Shown here: positions 54,701 through 57,576 of the stretch, piece by piece | How the letters are laid out: the number at the start of each line of letters is the position of its first letter | Position numbering within the stretch: the stretch's first letter is position 1 | Origin: Antilocapra americana | Lineage: Eukaryota; Chordata; Mammalia; Artiodactyla; Antilocapridae | Assembly: GCA_007570785.1 (NCBI GenBank) | Contig: ML660201.1 | Location: 39,922,588-39,986,587 of the forward strand | Direction: 5' to 3' | DNA length: 64,000 nucleotides | Program-made: the position numbers and the translations under genes | The notes under the pieces: model-generated | Database searches by the model: none | Told to the model about the DNA's origin: nothing | The model's input: only the letters and a program-made list of their open reading frames with translations

Positions 54701-56477
54701 TGGTAGGCCCAAACTCTTAGTCGGTTTTCCTTAAATTATTTCACCACCTGGAAATGATTGCTGGGAACCATATTAACCTTTCATATCTTTTAGTGAAGTG
54801 ATACAATAGCCCTGCTCTTGATTTGGTCTTTGATTCTAGGCTAAGCTGATCTGTGTTGTTCAAAGATTTTCTCAGCTTCTCTCTTACTAGTTGCAGATGA
54901 GAATAAATCACCTCATTCAGTCTCCCAAGTCTCTATTTCTCAGGTTTCTCTACTTTCATTCTTGCTTGCAAAGTGGCCATATTTTCCTGAGTTCATTTCT
55001 TTTTGTAGTTCCTTGTTAAATGCATCCCTCAGCCACCAATATATACTAATTATTTTCTGTTCACTATCTTTTCCCCCTAAAACCACAATTTCAATAGATT
55101 TATTATCTATCTCCCAGATTATCTCAAGGGATAAATTTACCAAATGTTTGATCATTGCATAGCATTAATTCCCAATCCTTTAGCCTCTGTTAACAGCTAA
55201 TTTGCCACTCACAAGTTAGCCTCCAAACCAGTGCCCTTTATTTTAGACTCTCTTTTTCTCTCTTTTTTTTTTTTTTTTTTTATCATGGCAAGAATGCCTT
55301 TCTCCCTTCTAGGTACCAGTTTCTATCAGTAAGGATTGGCTAGGTTATTCCAGAGAAACAGTCTGTACCCAAATCTTAGTGACTTGAGAAAAAAGGTGTA
55401 TTTTTCAATCATACTGTTTTCAGTATAGTTTAACCGGGAGGTTCTGCTCATCATAATTATTCAGGTCTCAGGCTGTTGGAGCAGCCACTGTCTCAACATT
55501 ATGGGTCACAGCTTGCTAGAGGGAAAAGAGAGCGCTCTGTAAGGTCCCTTATGGGCAATTCTCTCTCCTCTACTAAGTAACATCATGTCCATTTATTACT
55601 CCTTAGTCACCTAGTAGTCCTGAAAGAGAGCAAGGAAGCCTGCTATGTGCCAGCAGAGAGGAGATTCAGAGCATTTGGCAAAGAGCACTGTAGCAAGTGA
55701 AAATGAGGAAAAGTGAGTCCTCTCCACCTCCCCGTGTAGGAGACTTCAAGTCATTAAAAGTTTTTTCTCAAGTATGCAGTTGTTTCCATTTTCATTTGGA
55801 AAATTTTTATTCTCTTTTATAGATAAAGGTATTGAGAATTTGATTTAGAGATCAGTTAAATGTAACCACCTTATATCTGAGACAAAGTATTATAATTTCA
55901 AAAATTATATGTACAAGTATCATAGGGTGAAAATTTATATGACAAATATAAAGGTAAATAATTTAACTTACTATTGTTTTTGAGAATCTTATTGTATAAT
56001 GACTTCTTTGCCTTCATAGTTTTATGTTAGTAGGAGAGCCTTTTGCTGCTAAAACAAAAGTTCTGCATATGCTGGCTGATACTCTAACTCTAATGAATGA
56101 ACGTGGCTATGGAGAGGAAGAAAAAGTCATTTATAGGACTGTAAACCCCAAATCCATTACTATGGGCCAACTTTTTGGACAATTTGACCCAGTGTCGCAT
56201 GAGGTAATCCACAGTAGAAACATTCTCTACTCTTATTGACAATGCACATTAAGCCAAGAAATTTTAAATATGTTTATGTTATCACTTTATAGTTTTTTAA
56301 AGGAAGCTTTCCAACTCTTCCTTTTTTCCTCCTCAGTGGACTGATGGCATTGTGGCTAACACTTTTAGAGAATTTGCCTTATCAGAAACACCTGACCGGA
56401 AGTGGGTTGTATTTGATGGTCCCATTGACACTTTGTGGATAGAGAGCATGAACACAGTACTGGATGATAATAAAAAG
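513..56477 (+). CDS. DNAH12: Axonemal dynein heavy chain 12, internal part (28 exons; both ends outside window)
   Basis: ATP-driven motor subunit of an inner-arm axonemal dynein; it walks on microtubules in cilia and sperm flagella. The 28 exons listed below join in phase to exactly 1567 codons with no stop, and every intron is GT-AG. Order in the protein: N-terminal stem (codons 1-608), linker/DHC_N2 region (about 609-1100), AAA1 with intact Walker A (GPAGTGKT), Walker B (CFDEFN) and sensor region (NPGYAGR), then the start of AAA2. The choice of DNAH12 over DNAH3 or DNAH7 rests on recognising stem segments such as [15 protein letters not shown] and [11 protein letters not shown]; the motor alone would be less specific. 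The start codon and roughly the first hundred residues lie to the left, and AAA3-AAA6, stalk and C-terminus to the right. Oddity: the AAA2 P-loop reads GEPFAAKT, lacking the glycine before the lysine. Introns range from 94 bases to over 7.5 kb and are packed with ruminant repeats. Confidence 0.92.
1221..1745 (-). repeat. BovB LINE 3' fragment, antisense
   Basis: On the + strand it begins with the inverse of the BovB tail (tcagtcagttcagttgctcag) and continues with the reverse complement of the RTE reverse-transcriptase C-terminus. Stops and indels break it. Only the 3' end is present, as expected of a 5'-truncated insertion. Confidence 0.85.
1996..2068 (+). CDS. DNAH12: DNAH12 exon (window exon 2), stem
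   Basis: A short 73-base exon after a long poly-T tract and tag. It completes a Val codon from exon 1, reads [19 protein letters not shown] and ends two bases into a codon at a strong gtgagt donor. Confidence 0.88.
2250..2505 (+). repeat. Bov-A2 (dimeric) SINE with CAG-repeat tail
   Basis: Two successive Bov-A monomers, each with the CTTGCCTGGAAAATCCC-like motif and a GTCGGACATGACTGA-like end. It closes in a (CAG)6-type microsatellite at about 2488-2505, the usual Bov-A2 tail. Confidence 0.88.
2928..3086 (+). CDS. DNAH12: DNAH12 exon (window exon 3), stem
   Basis: 159 bases, acceptor ttttccag. It reads [17 protein letters not shown] and continues through [17 protein letters not shown] to LTGI. 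It ends two bases into an Arg codon at gtaaaa. Confidence 0.9.
3291..3486 (+). CDS. DNAH12: DNAH12 exon (window exon 4), stem
   Basis: 196 bases, acceptor aaatag, donor gtaaat. It encodes [14 protein letters not shown], then a charged helical stretch ending [12 protein letters not shown]. It ends on a codon boundary. Confidence 0.92.
3487..4501. other. DNAH12 intron with (TA)n microsatellite
   Basis: Plain AT-rich intron. A TA/TG dinucleotide tract lies at about 4012-4046. Nothing else was recognised. Confidence 0.6.
4502..4708 (-). repeat. Bov-tA SINE
   Basis: The + strand starts at the inverted tail (gtgaaagttgctcagtcgtg) and ends at the inverted tRNA-derived head (gagccacaagggaagccc). 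Confidence 0.88.
5056..5244 (+). CDS. DNAH12: DNAH12 exon (window exon 5), stem
   Basis: 189 bases (63 codons), acceptor catgcag, donor gtaagt. It reads [20 protein letters not shown] and ends [11 protein letters not shown]. The frame stays open for some codons past the donor, but that part is L1 3' sequence. Confidence 0.93.
5278..5600 (-). repeat. L1 3' end, antisense
   Basis: Recognisable artiodactyl L1 3' sequence in reverse (ggagtatagttgatttacaatg, ttccctgtgttatacagag), with an internal (TA)n run at about 5464-5486. It abuts the next BovB piece. Confidence 0.7.
5605..6365 (-). repeat. BovB LINE 3' fragment, antisense
   Basis: Begins with the inverted tail (ttcagttcagttcagttgctc) and runs back through the reverse-transcriptase C-terminus to the region just after the YADD motif. 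It is broken by several indels. Sequence 6366-6911 after it looks like plain intron. Confidence 0.88.
6912..7068 (+). CDS. DNAH12: DNAH12 exon (window exon 6), stem
   Basis: 157 bases, acceptor ctgttag. It begins [19 protein letters not shown], continues [17 protein letters not shown] and ends one base into a Val codon at gtatat, a weak donor. Confidence 0.9.
7395..7614 (-). repeat. Bov-tA SINE
   Basis: Inverted tail near 7410 and inverted head ending ccaccagggaagccc. First of three same-orientation copies in this intron. Confidence 0.88.
7696..7905 (-). repeat. Bov-tA SINE
   Basis: Second copy: starts gtgttagttgctcagtcatg and ends ccacctgggaggccc. Diverged from its neighbours, so probably an independent insertion. 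Confidence 0.87.
7931..8140 (-). repeat. Bov-tA SINE
   Basis: Third copy, separated from the second by about 25 bases. It has more substitutions (ggttgtgtgccac in place of the usual gtcgtgtccgac). Confidence 0.85.
8381..8472 (+). CDS. DNAH12: DNAH12 exon (window exon 7), stem
   Basis: 92 bases, acceptor ttttcag, donor gtatgt. It completes the Val and reads [19 protein letters not shown], then [11 protein letters not shown]. Short, but in phase on both sides. Confidence 0.9.
8811..9135 (-). repeat. Bov-tA SINE plus a second partial head
   Basis: A whole inverted Bov-tA to about 9005, followed directly by a second partial unit that repeats the gagtgggtagcc...gggaagccc half. This looks like a partial tandem duplication or an insertion beside an older copy. 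Confidence 0.82.
9560..9690 (-). repeat. CHR-type SINE fragment
   Basis: A + strand start of tttatttatttggcttctttgg, then gctgtggcacg and an inverted tRNA-like head, gives a short antisense copy of the artiodactyl tRNA-Glu SINE. Confidence 0.6.
10487..10718 (-). repeat. Bov-tA SINE
   Basis: Inverted tail (cttcagtcatgtctgcctc) through inverted head (gccacctgggaagccc); it carries a short internal duplication around 10578-10600. Confidence 0.85.
11203..11530. repeat. Two Bov-tA SINEs in inverted head-to-head arrangement
   Basis: 11203-11330 is an antisense Bov-tA missing its head; 11331-11530 is a sense Bov-tA beginning at gtgactcagacgggaaagaa. The two bodies are near-complementary, giving a hairpin potential of over 100 bp. 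Confidence 0.82.
12961..13139 (+). CDS. DNAH12: DNAH12 exon (window exon 8), stem
   Basis: 179 bases, acceptor ttaaag, donor gtaagt. It reads [19 protein letters not shown], then [15 protein letters not shown] and ends HRKENE. The 4.5-kb intron before it is one of the longer ones. Confidence 0.92.
13188..13268. mobile_element. Mariner-type MITE
   Basis: The right end reads ...tttttggccaacc, whose reverse complement starts ggttggccaaaaattcattt, the bovine mariner terminus. The left end (gggttgtcaaaa) is degenerate and followed by about 20 A. TA dinucleotides flank both ends (13186-13187, 13269-13270). Confidence 0.72.
13450..13700 (+). repeat. MIR SINE
   Basis: Shows the MIR core: an aattctggctctaccat-like segment, then ctgtgactctaggcaagttac and cctcaatttcc, in the usual order. 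A shorter MIR/L2-like tail (aagcacttagcacagtgcct) precedes it at 13393-13430. Confidence 0.75.
14098..14258 (+). repeat. CHR-type SINE
   Basis: Head (aacttccctggtggtccag), B-box region (ggttcgatccctgg) and tail with (AAAT)n-like aagtaaataaata. Confidence 0.85.
14405..14537 (-). repeat. CHR-type SINE, antisense
   Basis: ttttggctgtgccac start, inverted B box (accagggatcaagccc) and inverted head. Confidence 0.8.
14675..14968 (-). repeat. CHR-type SINE (long form), antisense
   Basis: Starts at (ttta)n and ttttggctgtgctgagtc; passes the internal gcagagcacaggctctag; ends at an inverted B box (agggatcgaactcatg) and head. Confidence 0.82.
14995..15155 (+). repeat. CHR-type SINE
   Basis: Head gggcttccttggcaatccag, degenerate B box (gttggattcttgg), then a tail ending in aataaagactttaaa. 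Confidence 0.78.
15180..15685 (+). repeat. Possible L2 LINE 3' end
   Basis: It ends with the order typical of L2: aagctttatgatggtaggg, then ctccaatgcttagaac and agcacactgtaggtattcaa, with a ttaaatgaatgaata terminus. Confidence 0.6.
16030..16245 (+). repeat. Possible MIR SINE
   Basis: The gradient aaaactaagcctatgaaa, cacataaatactcaaag and gctgaggcaggatttag fits the MIR 3' half. Highly diverged. Confidence 0.5.
16449..16584 (+). CDS. DNAH12: DNAH12 exon (window exon 9), stem
   Basis: 136 bases, acceptor tatgtcag, donor gtaaga. It completes a Ser codon, reads [19 protein letters not shown], then [15 protein letters not shown] and ends VSQIK. Confidence 0.92.
16892..17241 (+). mobile_element. 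Solo LTR of an endogenous retrovirus
   Basis: About 350 bases, bounded TG...CA. It has two ccaatca boxes (near 16940 and 17019), a TATA-like tttaaaag near 17076, a GC-rich R-like stretch and an aataaa polyadenylation signal at 17167. It interrupts an older antisense L1-type stretch (16610-16860). I see no internal coding region and no clear target-site duplication. Confidence 0.68.
17333..17440 (+). repeat. CHR-type SINE head fused to other tail
   Basis: Begins ggcctccctggcgatccag, but instead of the usual body continues to a tatactccaataaaaatta-type L1-like 3' end. Probably a chimeric retrotransposition product. Confidence 0.5.
18085..18293 (-). repeat. Bov-tA SINE
   Basis: Inverted tail preceded by a (GT)n run, body with gccaggctcctctgtcc, inverted head ending tctgagccactgggga. 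Confidence 0.87.
18477..18648 (+). repeat. Bov-tA SINE
   Basis: Sense copy: gggcttcccttgtggctcag to gactgagcggctttcac. It ends about 45 bases before the exon 10 acceptor. Confidence 0.88.
18695..18820 (+). CDS. DNAH12: DNAH12 exon (window exon 10), stem
   Basis: 126 bases (42 codons), acceptor ctgtag, donor gtaaat. It reads [19 protein letters not shown] and ends [10 protein letters not shown]. An upstream Bov-tA SINE ends about 50 bases before the acceptor. Confidence 0.92.
18925..19172 (-). repeat. CHR-type SINE, antisense
   Basis: (ttta)n start, ttttggctgcatgtgggc, and inverted head ending ccaccagggggagtccc. Confidence 0.82.
19328..19545 (+). repeat. CHR-type SINE
   Basis: gtgttcctggtcatccagtg head, ggtttgatccttggcc B box, and a tail with cacaaccaaaagaaataaat. 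Confidence 0.82.
19555..19995 (+). repeat. Two MIR SINEs
   Basis: 19555-19712 has tgagaaaaatgagtctcaga and ttaagtaacttttcc; 19770-19995 has the second MIR with catggactttagtcag, cttcatctgtgaaatgagg and a caagtgctcaatatatgg terminus. Confidence 0.7.
20257..20391 (+). CDS. DNAH12: DNAH12 exon (window exon 11), stem coiled region
   Basis: 135 bases (45 codons), acceptor ttaaag, donor gtttga (non-consensus after +2). It is rich in Lys and Glu ([18 protein letters not shown]), consistent with a coiled helix, and ends DRMQQ. Confidence 0.9.
20455..20690 (+). repeat. Bov-tA SINE
   Basis: Starts gggtttcccaggtggctcta, body ggatccctgggttgggaag, ends gtgaggcaccttagcacac. Confidence 0.87.
20785..21882 (+). 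mobile_element. BovB LINE, 5'-truncated, sense
   Basis: Starts inside the reverse transcriptase ([12 protein letters not shown]), has [12 protein letters not shown] with YADD intact near 21091-21102, and ends with the tandem ctgaa tail. A stop (TGA) after KSERGE at 21166-21168 and a frameshift split the frame; the 3' part is open at 21214-21861. Not autonomous. Confidence 0.92.
22000..22031. repeat. Perfect 32-bp palindrome beside a TA tract
   Basis: Arms tatgtccttgc and gcaaggacata are separated by a self-complementary (AT)5. Every base pairs with its mirror. It sits at the end of an AT dinucleotide run (21973-22000). Confidence 0.95.
22110..22303 (+). CDS. DNAH12: DNAH12 exon (window exon 12), start of linker region
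   Basis: 194 bases, acceptor ttttcag, donor gtaatt. It reads [19 protein letters not shown] and ends [10 protein letters not shown] plus two bases of an Arg codon. The [14 protein letters not shown] segment is typical of the region entering the DHC_N2 linker. Confidence 0.92.
22304..22842. other. DNAH12 intron, no feature seen
   Basis: No exon or clear repeat recognised between exons 12 and 13. Confidence 0.5.
22843..23086 (+). CDS. DNAH12: DNAH12 exon (window exon 13), linker
   Basis: 244 bases, acceptor ttttag, donor gtatgg. It begins with the linker motif [17 protein letters not shown] and continues with a Lys/Glu-rich helix to STVMEQ-like sequence ([10 protein letters not shown]). The frame remains open for 63 further codons past the donor, to a stop at 23276. 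Confidence 0.92.
23400..23535 (+). repeat. Possible MIR SINE
   Basis: gcctcaatcacctcatttataaa with the preceding ctcggtttatatcac fits a diverged MIR. The rest of 23287-24500 shows nothing I can name. Confidence 0.5.
24500..28465 (-). mobile_element. Old L1 LINE, antisense, with 5' region, ORF1 and part of ORF2
   Basis: On the minus strand the 5' end is near 28465 (ggaggagtgggatcaagatgg), followed by a GC-rich leader to about 27540. ORF1 remnants follow: a coiled-coil part at 27285-27512 and the C-terminal domain ([20 protein letters not shown]) at 26603-26863. ORF2 remnants run toward 24500, including the tell-tale inverse of gatgaacatagatgcaaa near 25490. ORFs are broken by stops. A CHR SINE scrap lies inside at about 25018-25100. 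The left limit is uncertain. Confidence 0.82.
28466..29055. other. DNAH12 intron, no feature seen
   Basis: AT-rich; no exon or repeat recognised. The same holds for 29242-29897 between exons 14 and 15, and for 30099-30680. Confidence 0.5.
29056..29241 (+). CDS. DNAH12: DNAH12 exon (window exon 14), linker
   Basis: 186 bases (62 codons), acceptor gattag, donor gtaaat. It reads [19 protein letters not shown], a strongly conserved dynein linker motif, then [15 protein letters not shown] and ends VISAGASK. The intron before it is about 6 kb and holds the antisense L1. Confidence 0.94.
29898..30098 (+). CDS. DNAH12: DNAH12 exon (window exon 15), linker
   Basis: 201 bases (67 codons), acceptor tgtttag, donor gtttgt. 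It reads [20 protein letters not shown], then [21 protein letters not shown], a linker signature shared by all dynein heavy chains. Confidence 0.94.
30685..30900 (+). repeat. MIR SINE
   Basis: atgtgccagatactactctag, then agataaggaaaccaagg, and ttcacacagctaataaatg follow the MIR consensus order. Confidence 0.72.
31283..31478 (+). mobile_element. MER5A-type hAT element relic
   Basis: ggcactaatgacattttggg, agcagcatccaagac, ttgtgacaaatgaaaatg and ctccagacattgtgaaatg appear in the order of MER5A, a non-autonomous hAT-Charlie element of placental mammals. Confidence 0.8.
31764..31958 (+). CDS. DNAH12: DNAH12 exon (window exon 16), linker
   Basis: 195 bases (65 codons), acceptor attaag, donor gtgaaa. 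It reads [18 protein letters not shown] and includes the conserved [20 protein letters not shown]; it ends [16 protein letters not shown]. Confidence 0.95.
32243..32395 (+). repeat. CHR-type SINE
   Basis: Head acttacttggtggtccagag, B box gagttcgaccccaggtcag, tail of repeated aaataaataaat units with a short duplication. Confidence 0.83.
32652..32755 (-). repeat. Bov-A SINE monomer, antisense
   Basis: Begins tgctgctgctaagttgcttc and carries gcgaccccatggacggcagc. Truncated after gggattctcca. Confidence 0.83.
32960..33130 (+). repeat. Possible ancient DNA-transposon relic (MER type)
   Basis: The stretch ctacaaagggctacatggta, taaatattttaggcttta and actactcaattctgct resembles a common mammalian MER repeat; I am not sure of the family. 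Confidence 0.45.
33507..33628 (+). CDS. DNAH12: DNAH12 exon (window exon 17), linker
   Basis: 122 bases, acceptor ttttag, donor gtatga. It reads [20 protein letters not shown], then [15 protein letters not shown], the usual dynein motif before the FFFLSNDE segment. It is followed by a 94-base intron. Confidence 0.95.
33629..33722 (+). other. Very short (94-base) DNAH12 intron
   Basis: The donor gtatga and acceptor ccctag are 94 bases apart, far shorter than any other intron in the window and free of repeats. Confidence 0.9.
33723..34005 (+). CDS. DNAH12: DNAH12 exon (window exon 18), linker
   Basis: The largest exon here (283 bases), acceptor ccctag, donor gtatgt. It reads [19 protein letters not shown], then [23 protein letters not shown] and [14 protein letters not shown], all standard linker landmarks, ending DVIAAARL. 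Confidence 0.96.
34675..34826 (+). repeat. CHR-type SINE
   Basis: ggtcttcccttgtgggtcag head, tttaatccctggtcaggga B box, poly-A tail at 34814-34824. Confidence 0.82.
35206..35605 (+). repeat. Two Bov-tA SINEs in tandem, sense
   Basis: First copy 35206-35400 (head partly lost), second 35408-35605, starting cttcccttgtggctcagctg. Each ends in a gactgagc...cttt tail. Confidence 0.85.
35662..35805 (+). repeat. CHR-type SINE
   Basis: ggaaatccctggtggtccag head; ggttcaatccttggtcaagg B box. Confidence 0.82.
35890..36110 (-). repeat. L1 3' end, antisense
   Basis: Contains gtttgtgctgtacgacaac, atgaatcagtcattat and gagcaccaggtggcaac, the reverse of the artiodactyl L1 3' end. 36110-36765 after it shows nothing recognisable. 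Confidence 0.68.
36766..36885 (+). CDS. DNAH12: DNAH12 exon (window exon 19), end of linker
   Basis: 120 bases (40 codons), acceptor attcag, donor gtaaag. It reads [19 protein letters not shown], then [12 protein letters not shown], the conserved WPGQVVL block. Confidence 0.94.
37184..37340 (+). CDS. DNAH12: DNAH12 exon (window exon 20), linker to AAA1 junction
   Basis: 157 bases, acceptor ttgtag, donor gtatgt. It reads [20 protein letters not shown] and then [19 protein letters not shown]. It ends one base into a Gly codon. Confidence 0.93.
37573..37745 (+). CDS. DNAH12: DNAH12 exon (window exon 21), AAA1 entry
   Basis: 173 bases, acceptor ttccag, donor gtacgt. It reads [18 protein letters not shown] and then [20 protein letters not shown], the N-loop that begins AAA1. 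The next intron is 5.4 kb. Confidence 0.95.
38269..38451. mobile_element. MITE-like foldback element with TA duplication
   Basis: 183 bases with imperfect inverted ends: left gtgttgtcagataaaataca and right, reversed, gggttgccagattcag. The interior is also near-palindromic. TA flanks both ends (38267-38268, 38452-38453). Confidence 0.75.
38500..38632 (+). repeat. L1 3' end, sense, with poly-A
   Basis: gaggttcaagaggaaagg, cgtatgtatacctatgactg and gtaaagcaattatccgtcaa precede an A-run at 38620-38629; this is the ruminant L1 terminus. Confidence 0.75.
39600..39775. repeat. Possible old mammalian interspersed repeat
   Basis: agagcagttttaggttcac, aaaaattaagcagaagg and gagttcctgtatactccc form a pattern I associate with a common mammalian repeat, family not certain. 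38640-39600 shows nothing clear. Confidence 0.4.
40000..40400. repeat. Possible LTR fragment
   Basis: The segment with gaaatgctgcggtttgcagc, gtgtttattcacagagcagc and an A-run at 40366-40379 looks like a bovine LTR, but I find no clear ends. Confidence 0.35.
40780..41085 (-). repeat. CHR-type SINE (long form), antisense
   Basis: Starts tgtttatttcttcatttttg; internal gttgcagagcagaggcttg; ends at the inverted head gagccaccagggaagccc. Confidence 0.83.
41238..42905 (-). mobile_element. BovB LINE, 5'-truncated, antisense
   Basis: Begins with the inverted tail (ttcagttcagttcagttgc) and reads back through the reverse transcriptase to a segment encoding [18 protein letters not shown] on the minus strand. 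Several frames are needed, so it is dead. It lies in the intron before the AAA1 P-loop exon. Confidence 0.92.
43104..43256 (+). CDS. DNAH12: DNAH12 exon (window exon 22), AAA1 P-loop
   Basis: 153 bases (51 codons), acceptor tttcag, donor gtaaag. It carries the main catalytic Walker [19 protein letters not shown], intact, followed by [14 protein letters not shown]. This is the principal ATPase site of the motor. Confidence 0.97.
43455..43640 (+). repeat. Bov-tA SINE
   Basis: cttcccaggtttctcacacag head, gagtttgatccctgggttgg, tail actgagcaactaacacaca. Confidence 0.83.
43720..43959 (+). CDS. DNAH12: DNAH12 exon (window exon 23), AAA1 Walker B and sensor 1
   Basis: 240 bases (80 codons), acceptor ccttag, donor gtaata. 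It reads [20 protein letters not shown], with the Asp-Glu pair of Walker B present, then [18 protein letters not shown] with the sensor Asn. Confidence 0.97.
44295..44540 (+). CDS. DNAH12: DNAH12 exon (window exon 24), AAA1 small domain
   Basis: 246 bases (82 codons), acceptor cttcag, donor gtaagt. It reads [19 protein letters not shown], then [18 protein letters not shown]. Most dyneins have RPVAMMVPDY here; as I recall, RT and PN are normal for DNAH12. Confidence 0.96.
44867..44986 (+). CDS. DNAH12: DNAH12 exon (window exon 25), AAA1-AAA2 junction
   Basis: 120 bases (40 codons), acceptor tttttag, donor gtaagt. It reads [19 protein letters not shown], then [20 protein letters not shown], the arginine-finger side of the module. 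Confidence 0.96.
45140..45275 (-). repeat. Bov-tA SINE, antisense, truncated
   Basis: Inverted tail from gtgtgtgcttagttgctcag; the body stops at ccttctccaggg, just where a nearby inverted duplication begins. Confidence 0.83.
45246..45308. repeat. Left arm of a 63-bp inverted duplication
   Basis: Its reverse complement recurs at 45837-45898 with three mismatches and one 1-base gap. The arm spans the truncated end of the Bov-tA and unique sequence beyond it. Confidence 0.9.
45400..45612 (+). repeat. Bov-tA SINE
   Basis: cttccttggtggctcagatt head to gactgagcaactaacag tail. It lies between the arms of the inverted duplication. Confidence 0.86.
45837..45898. repeat. Right arm of the inverted duplication
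   Basis: Partner of 45246-45308. It includes an inverted scrap of SINE sequence (ccctggacaagggcatggca) with no SINE around it, which shows that it is copied from the left arm. Confidence 0.9.
46117..47137 (+). mobile_element. BovB LINE, 5'-truncated, sense
   Basis: Starts at [20 protein letters not shown], and has the catalytic box as YADN (46378-46389) in place of YADD. It ends gactgagtgactgag with a reduced tail. The flanking gttga repeats suggest a 5-base target-site duplication in the L1. Confidence 0.9.
47165..47395 (+). repeat. Bov-tA SINE
   Basis: gggcttcccatgtgccgcta head to gactgaagcgacttagcatg, inserted in L1 3' sequence. Confidence 0.87.
48410..48990. repeat. Repeat unit, copy 1 (family unknown)
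   Basis: A moderately GC-rich unit that recurs in direct orientation at 50075-50560. Shared blocks include ccaagccctgcaaaag, catttgctggcacg and cctcctgagcagcctcaa. Confidence 0.75.
49000..50070 (-). repeat. L1-like sequence between the two repeat units, antisense
   Basis: cttggctattgtaaataatg and the ttctctgggtatcc-type segment are the reverse of an L1 3' region. Boundaries unclear. Confidence 0.55.
50075..50560. repeat. Repeat unit, copy 2 (family unknown)
   Basis: Direct, diverged repeat of 48410-48990. 50560-51790 after it contains AT-rich L1-like antisense sequence without a clear frame. Confidence 0.75.
51824..51940 (-). repeat. Truncated Bov-tA SINE with 27-bp target-site duplication
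   Basis: Antisense SINE, 5'-truncated after gcagaaatattggaatgg. It is flanked by identical 27-base direct repeats, 51797-51823 and 51941-51967 (both begin tttctgaaatttag). Confidence 0.9.
52373..52482 (+). CDS. DNAH12: DNAH12 exon (window exon 26), AAA2 start
   Basis: 110 bases, acceptor tttag, donor gtaagt. It reads [20 protein letters not shown], then [14 protein letters not shown]. It follows a 7.4-kb intron filled with nested repeats. Confidence 0.94.
52809..53496. repeat. Inverted repeat pair (33-bp arms) enclosing about 620 bases
   Basis: 52809-52841 and 53464-53496 are reverse complements with two mismatches; weaker complementarity continues beyond the arms (52773-52808, 53497-53525). 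The interior up to 53190 is not a repeat I recognise. Confidence 0.85.
53190..54124. repeat. Long A+T-only tract
   Basis: Almost nothing but A and T for about 930 bases (apart from 53455-53515), with many overlapping tatata and ataatt units and self-complementary stretches. Probably a degenerate (TA)n expansion. Confidence 0.9.
54125..56019. other. DNAH12 intron, unassigned old repeat-like sequence
   Basis: No exon found. 54380-54560 and 55310-55720 look like diverged interspersed repeats that I cannot name; there is a T-run at 55263-55281. Confidence 0.4.
56020..56203 (+). CDS. DNAH12: DNAH12 exon (window exon 27), AAA2 P-loop (atypical)
   Basis: 184 bases, acceptor ttcatag, donor gtaatc. 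It reads [20 protein letters not shown], then [19 protein letters not shown]. The Walker A pattern GxxxxGK[ST] is broken: the residue before Lys is Ala (GCT), where Gly is expected. Splice sites and frame are otherwise normal. Confidence 0.94.
56337..56477 (+). CDS. DNAH12: DNAH12 exon (window exon 28), AAA2 Walker B; last exon seen
   Basis: 141 bases (47 codons), acceptor cctcag, donor gtaaac. It reads [17 protein letters not shown], then [18 protein letters not shown], the AAA2 Walker B strand. No later exon was found in the remaining 7.5 kb. Confidence 0.94.
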
Positions 56478-57576
56478 GTAAACCATCATAATTAAAAGCA
56501 AAACAGATGCACAGTATGAATATCCTTAATGCTACTGAGCTGTAAACCTAAAATGGTTAACATGGTAAATTTATGTTATTTTTTTAACCACAATTAAAAA
56601 AAACAAAGCAGATACAGACATGCTTATATGTTATATGTCCAACAACTAAATCCCAATATTTAAAATGAAGGATGCAGCATATTGAAAATTTTTTTATCTT
56701 TTTAATGAAAACTATGCTGTGGTAAATTCTTTGCTTAGTTTTTTTTTTATTTCATTAGGATACAAGTATATTAAAACTACAGCATTAGCAGGAAGGCATA
56801 GTAATGTAATGGGTGATAATAAGTTATGTGACTATAGTCTTAAGGTTTCTTATAGAACTTTAATATTTTAGAAGAAAACAAAAACCCCTTCTTTTTTGAA
56901 AACATAGACTGCTTCAGTGCTTATATGTGGTACAAAACCTTAGAACCTGTGAGAGTTAAAAAAATAAGAAAATGGGAGTCTTCTTATATTTATTTTAACT
57001 GAGAGATAACATATGTAAGGTATAAAATGCATACCAAAGTTTAGAGTCTATGATTTTTTTATGTATGCATACTATACCCAGATGACCATAATATAAATAA
57101 AAATATCTTAAATTTATTGCTCCCTACAAGGTTCACTATGCAATCGGTACATTTTCCCAAAGGCACAGTTGTTATTCTAACTTGTACTGTGGTAAACTAC
57201 TTTTGCCAGTTCTTGAACTTCATATAAATAGAATCATACCATATAATGTTTTCTCTTTTGGTCAGTACAACAACCTATGATATTAATATTGTAGTTCCAT
57301 TTTATTTCTTTATTATTCTTTTAATATCTGTATTAGTATTCTACTGTATCAATATACCACAATTTATTTTTATATCTAATGAAATAATTATGCTACTAGG
57401 TAAGCAAACTAGTTTAATTAACATTTAAACATATACTCCAGTACTTTATCATAGGTGGTTAGTCATTTGTTTATATTTTTTTCATTATTCAGTCATATTG
57501 ATTGGACTAAGGGGGAAGCAAAAAGAGAAGAAATAGTGATGATTCAGAAGAAAGGGTTATCAGTTTAGTCAAGTCT
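56478..57576. other. Last visible DNAH12 intron, left part
   Basis: 56990-57400 resembles an old antisense L1 3' region (aatagaatcataccatataa, atatcaatataccacaattt-type motifs). No exon seen. Confidence 0.45.
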
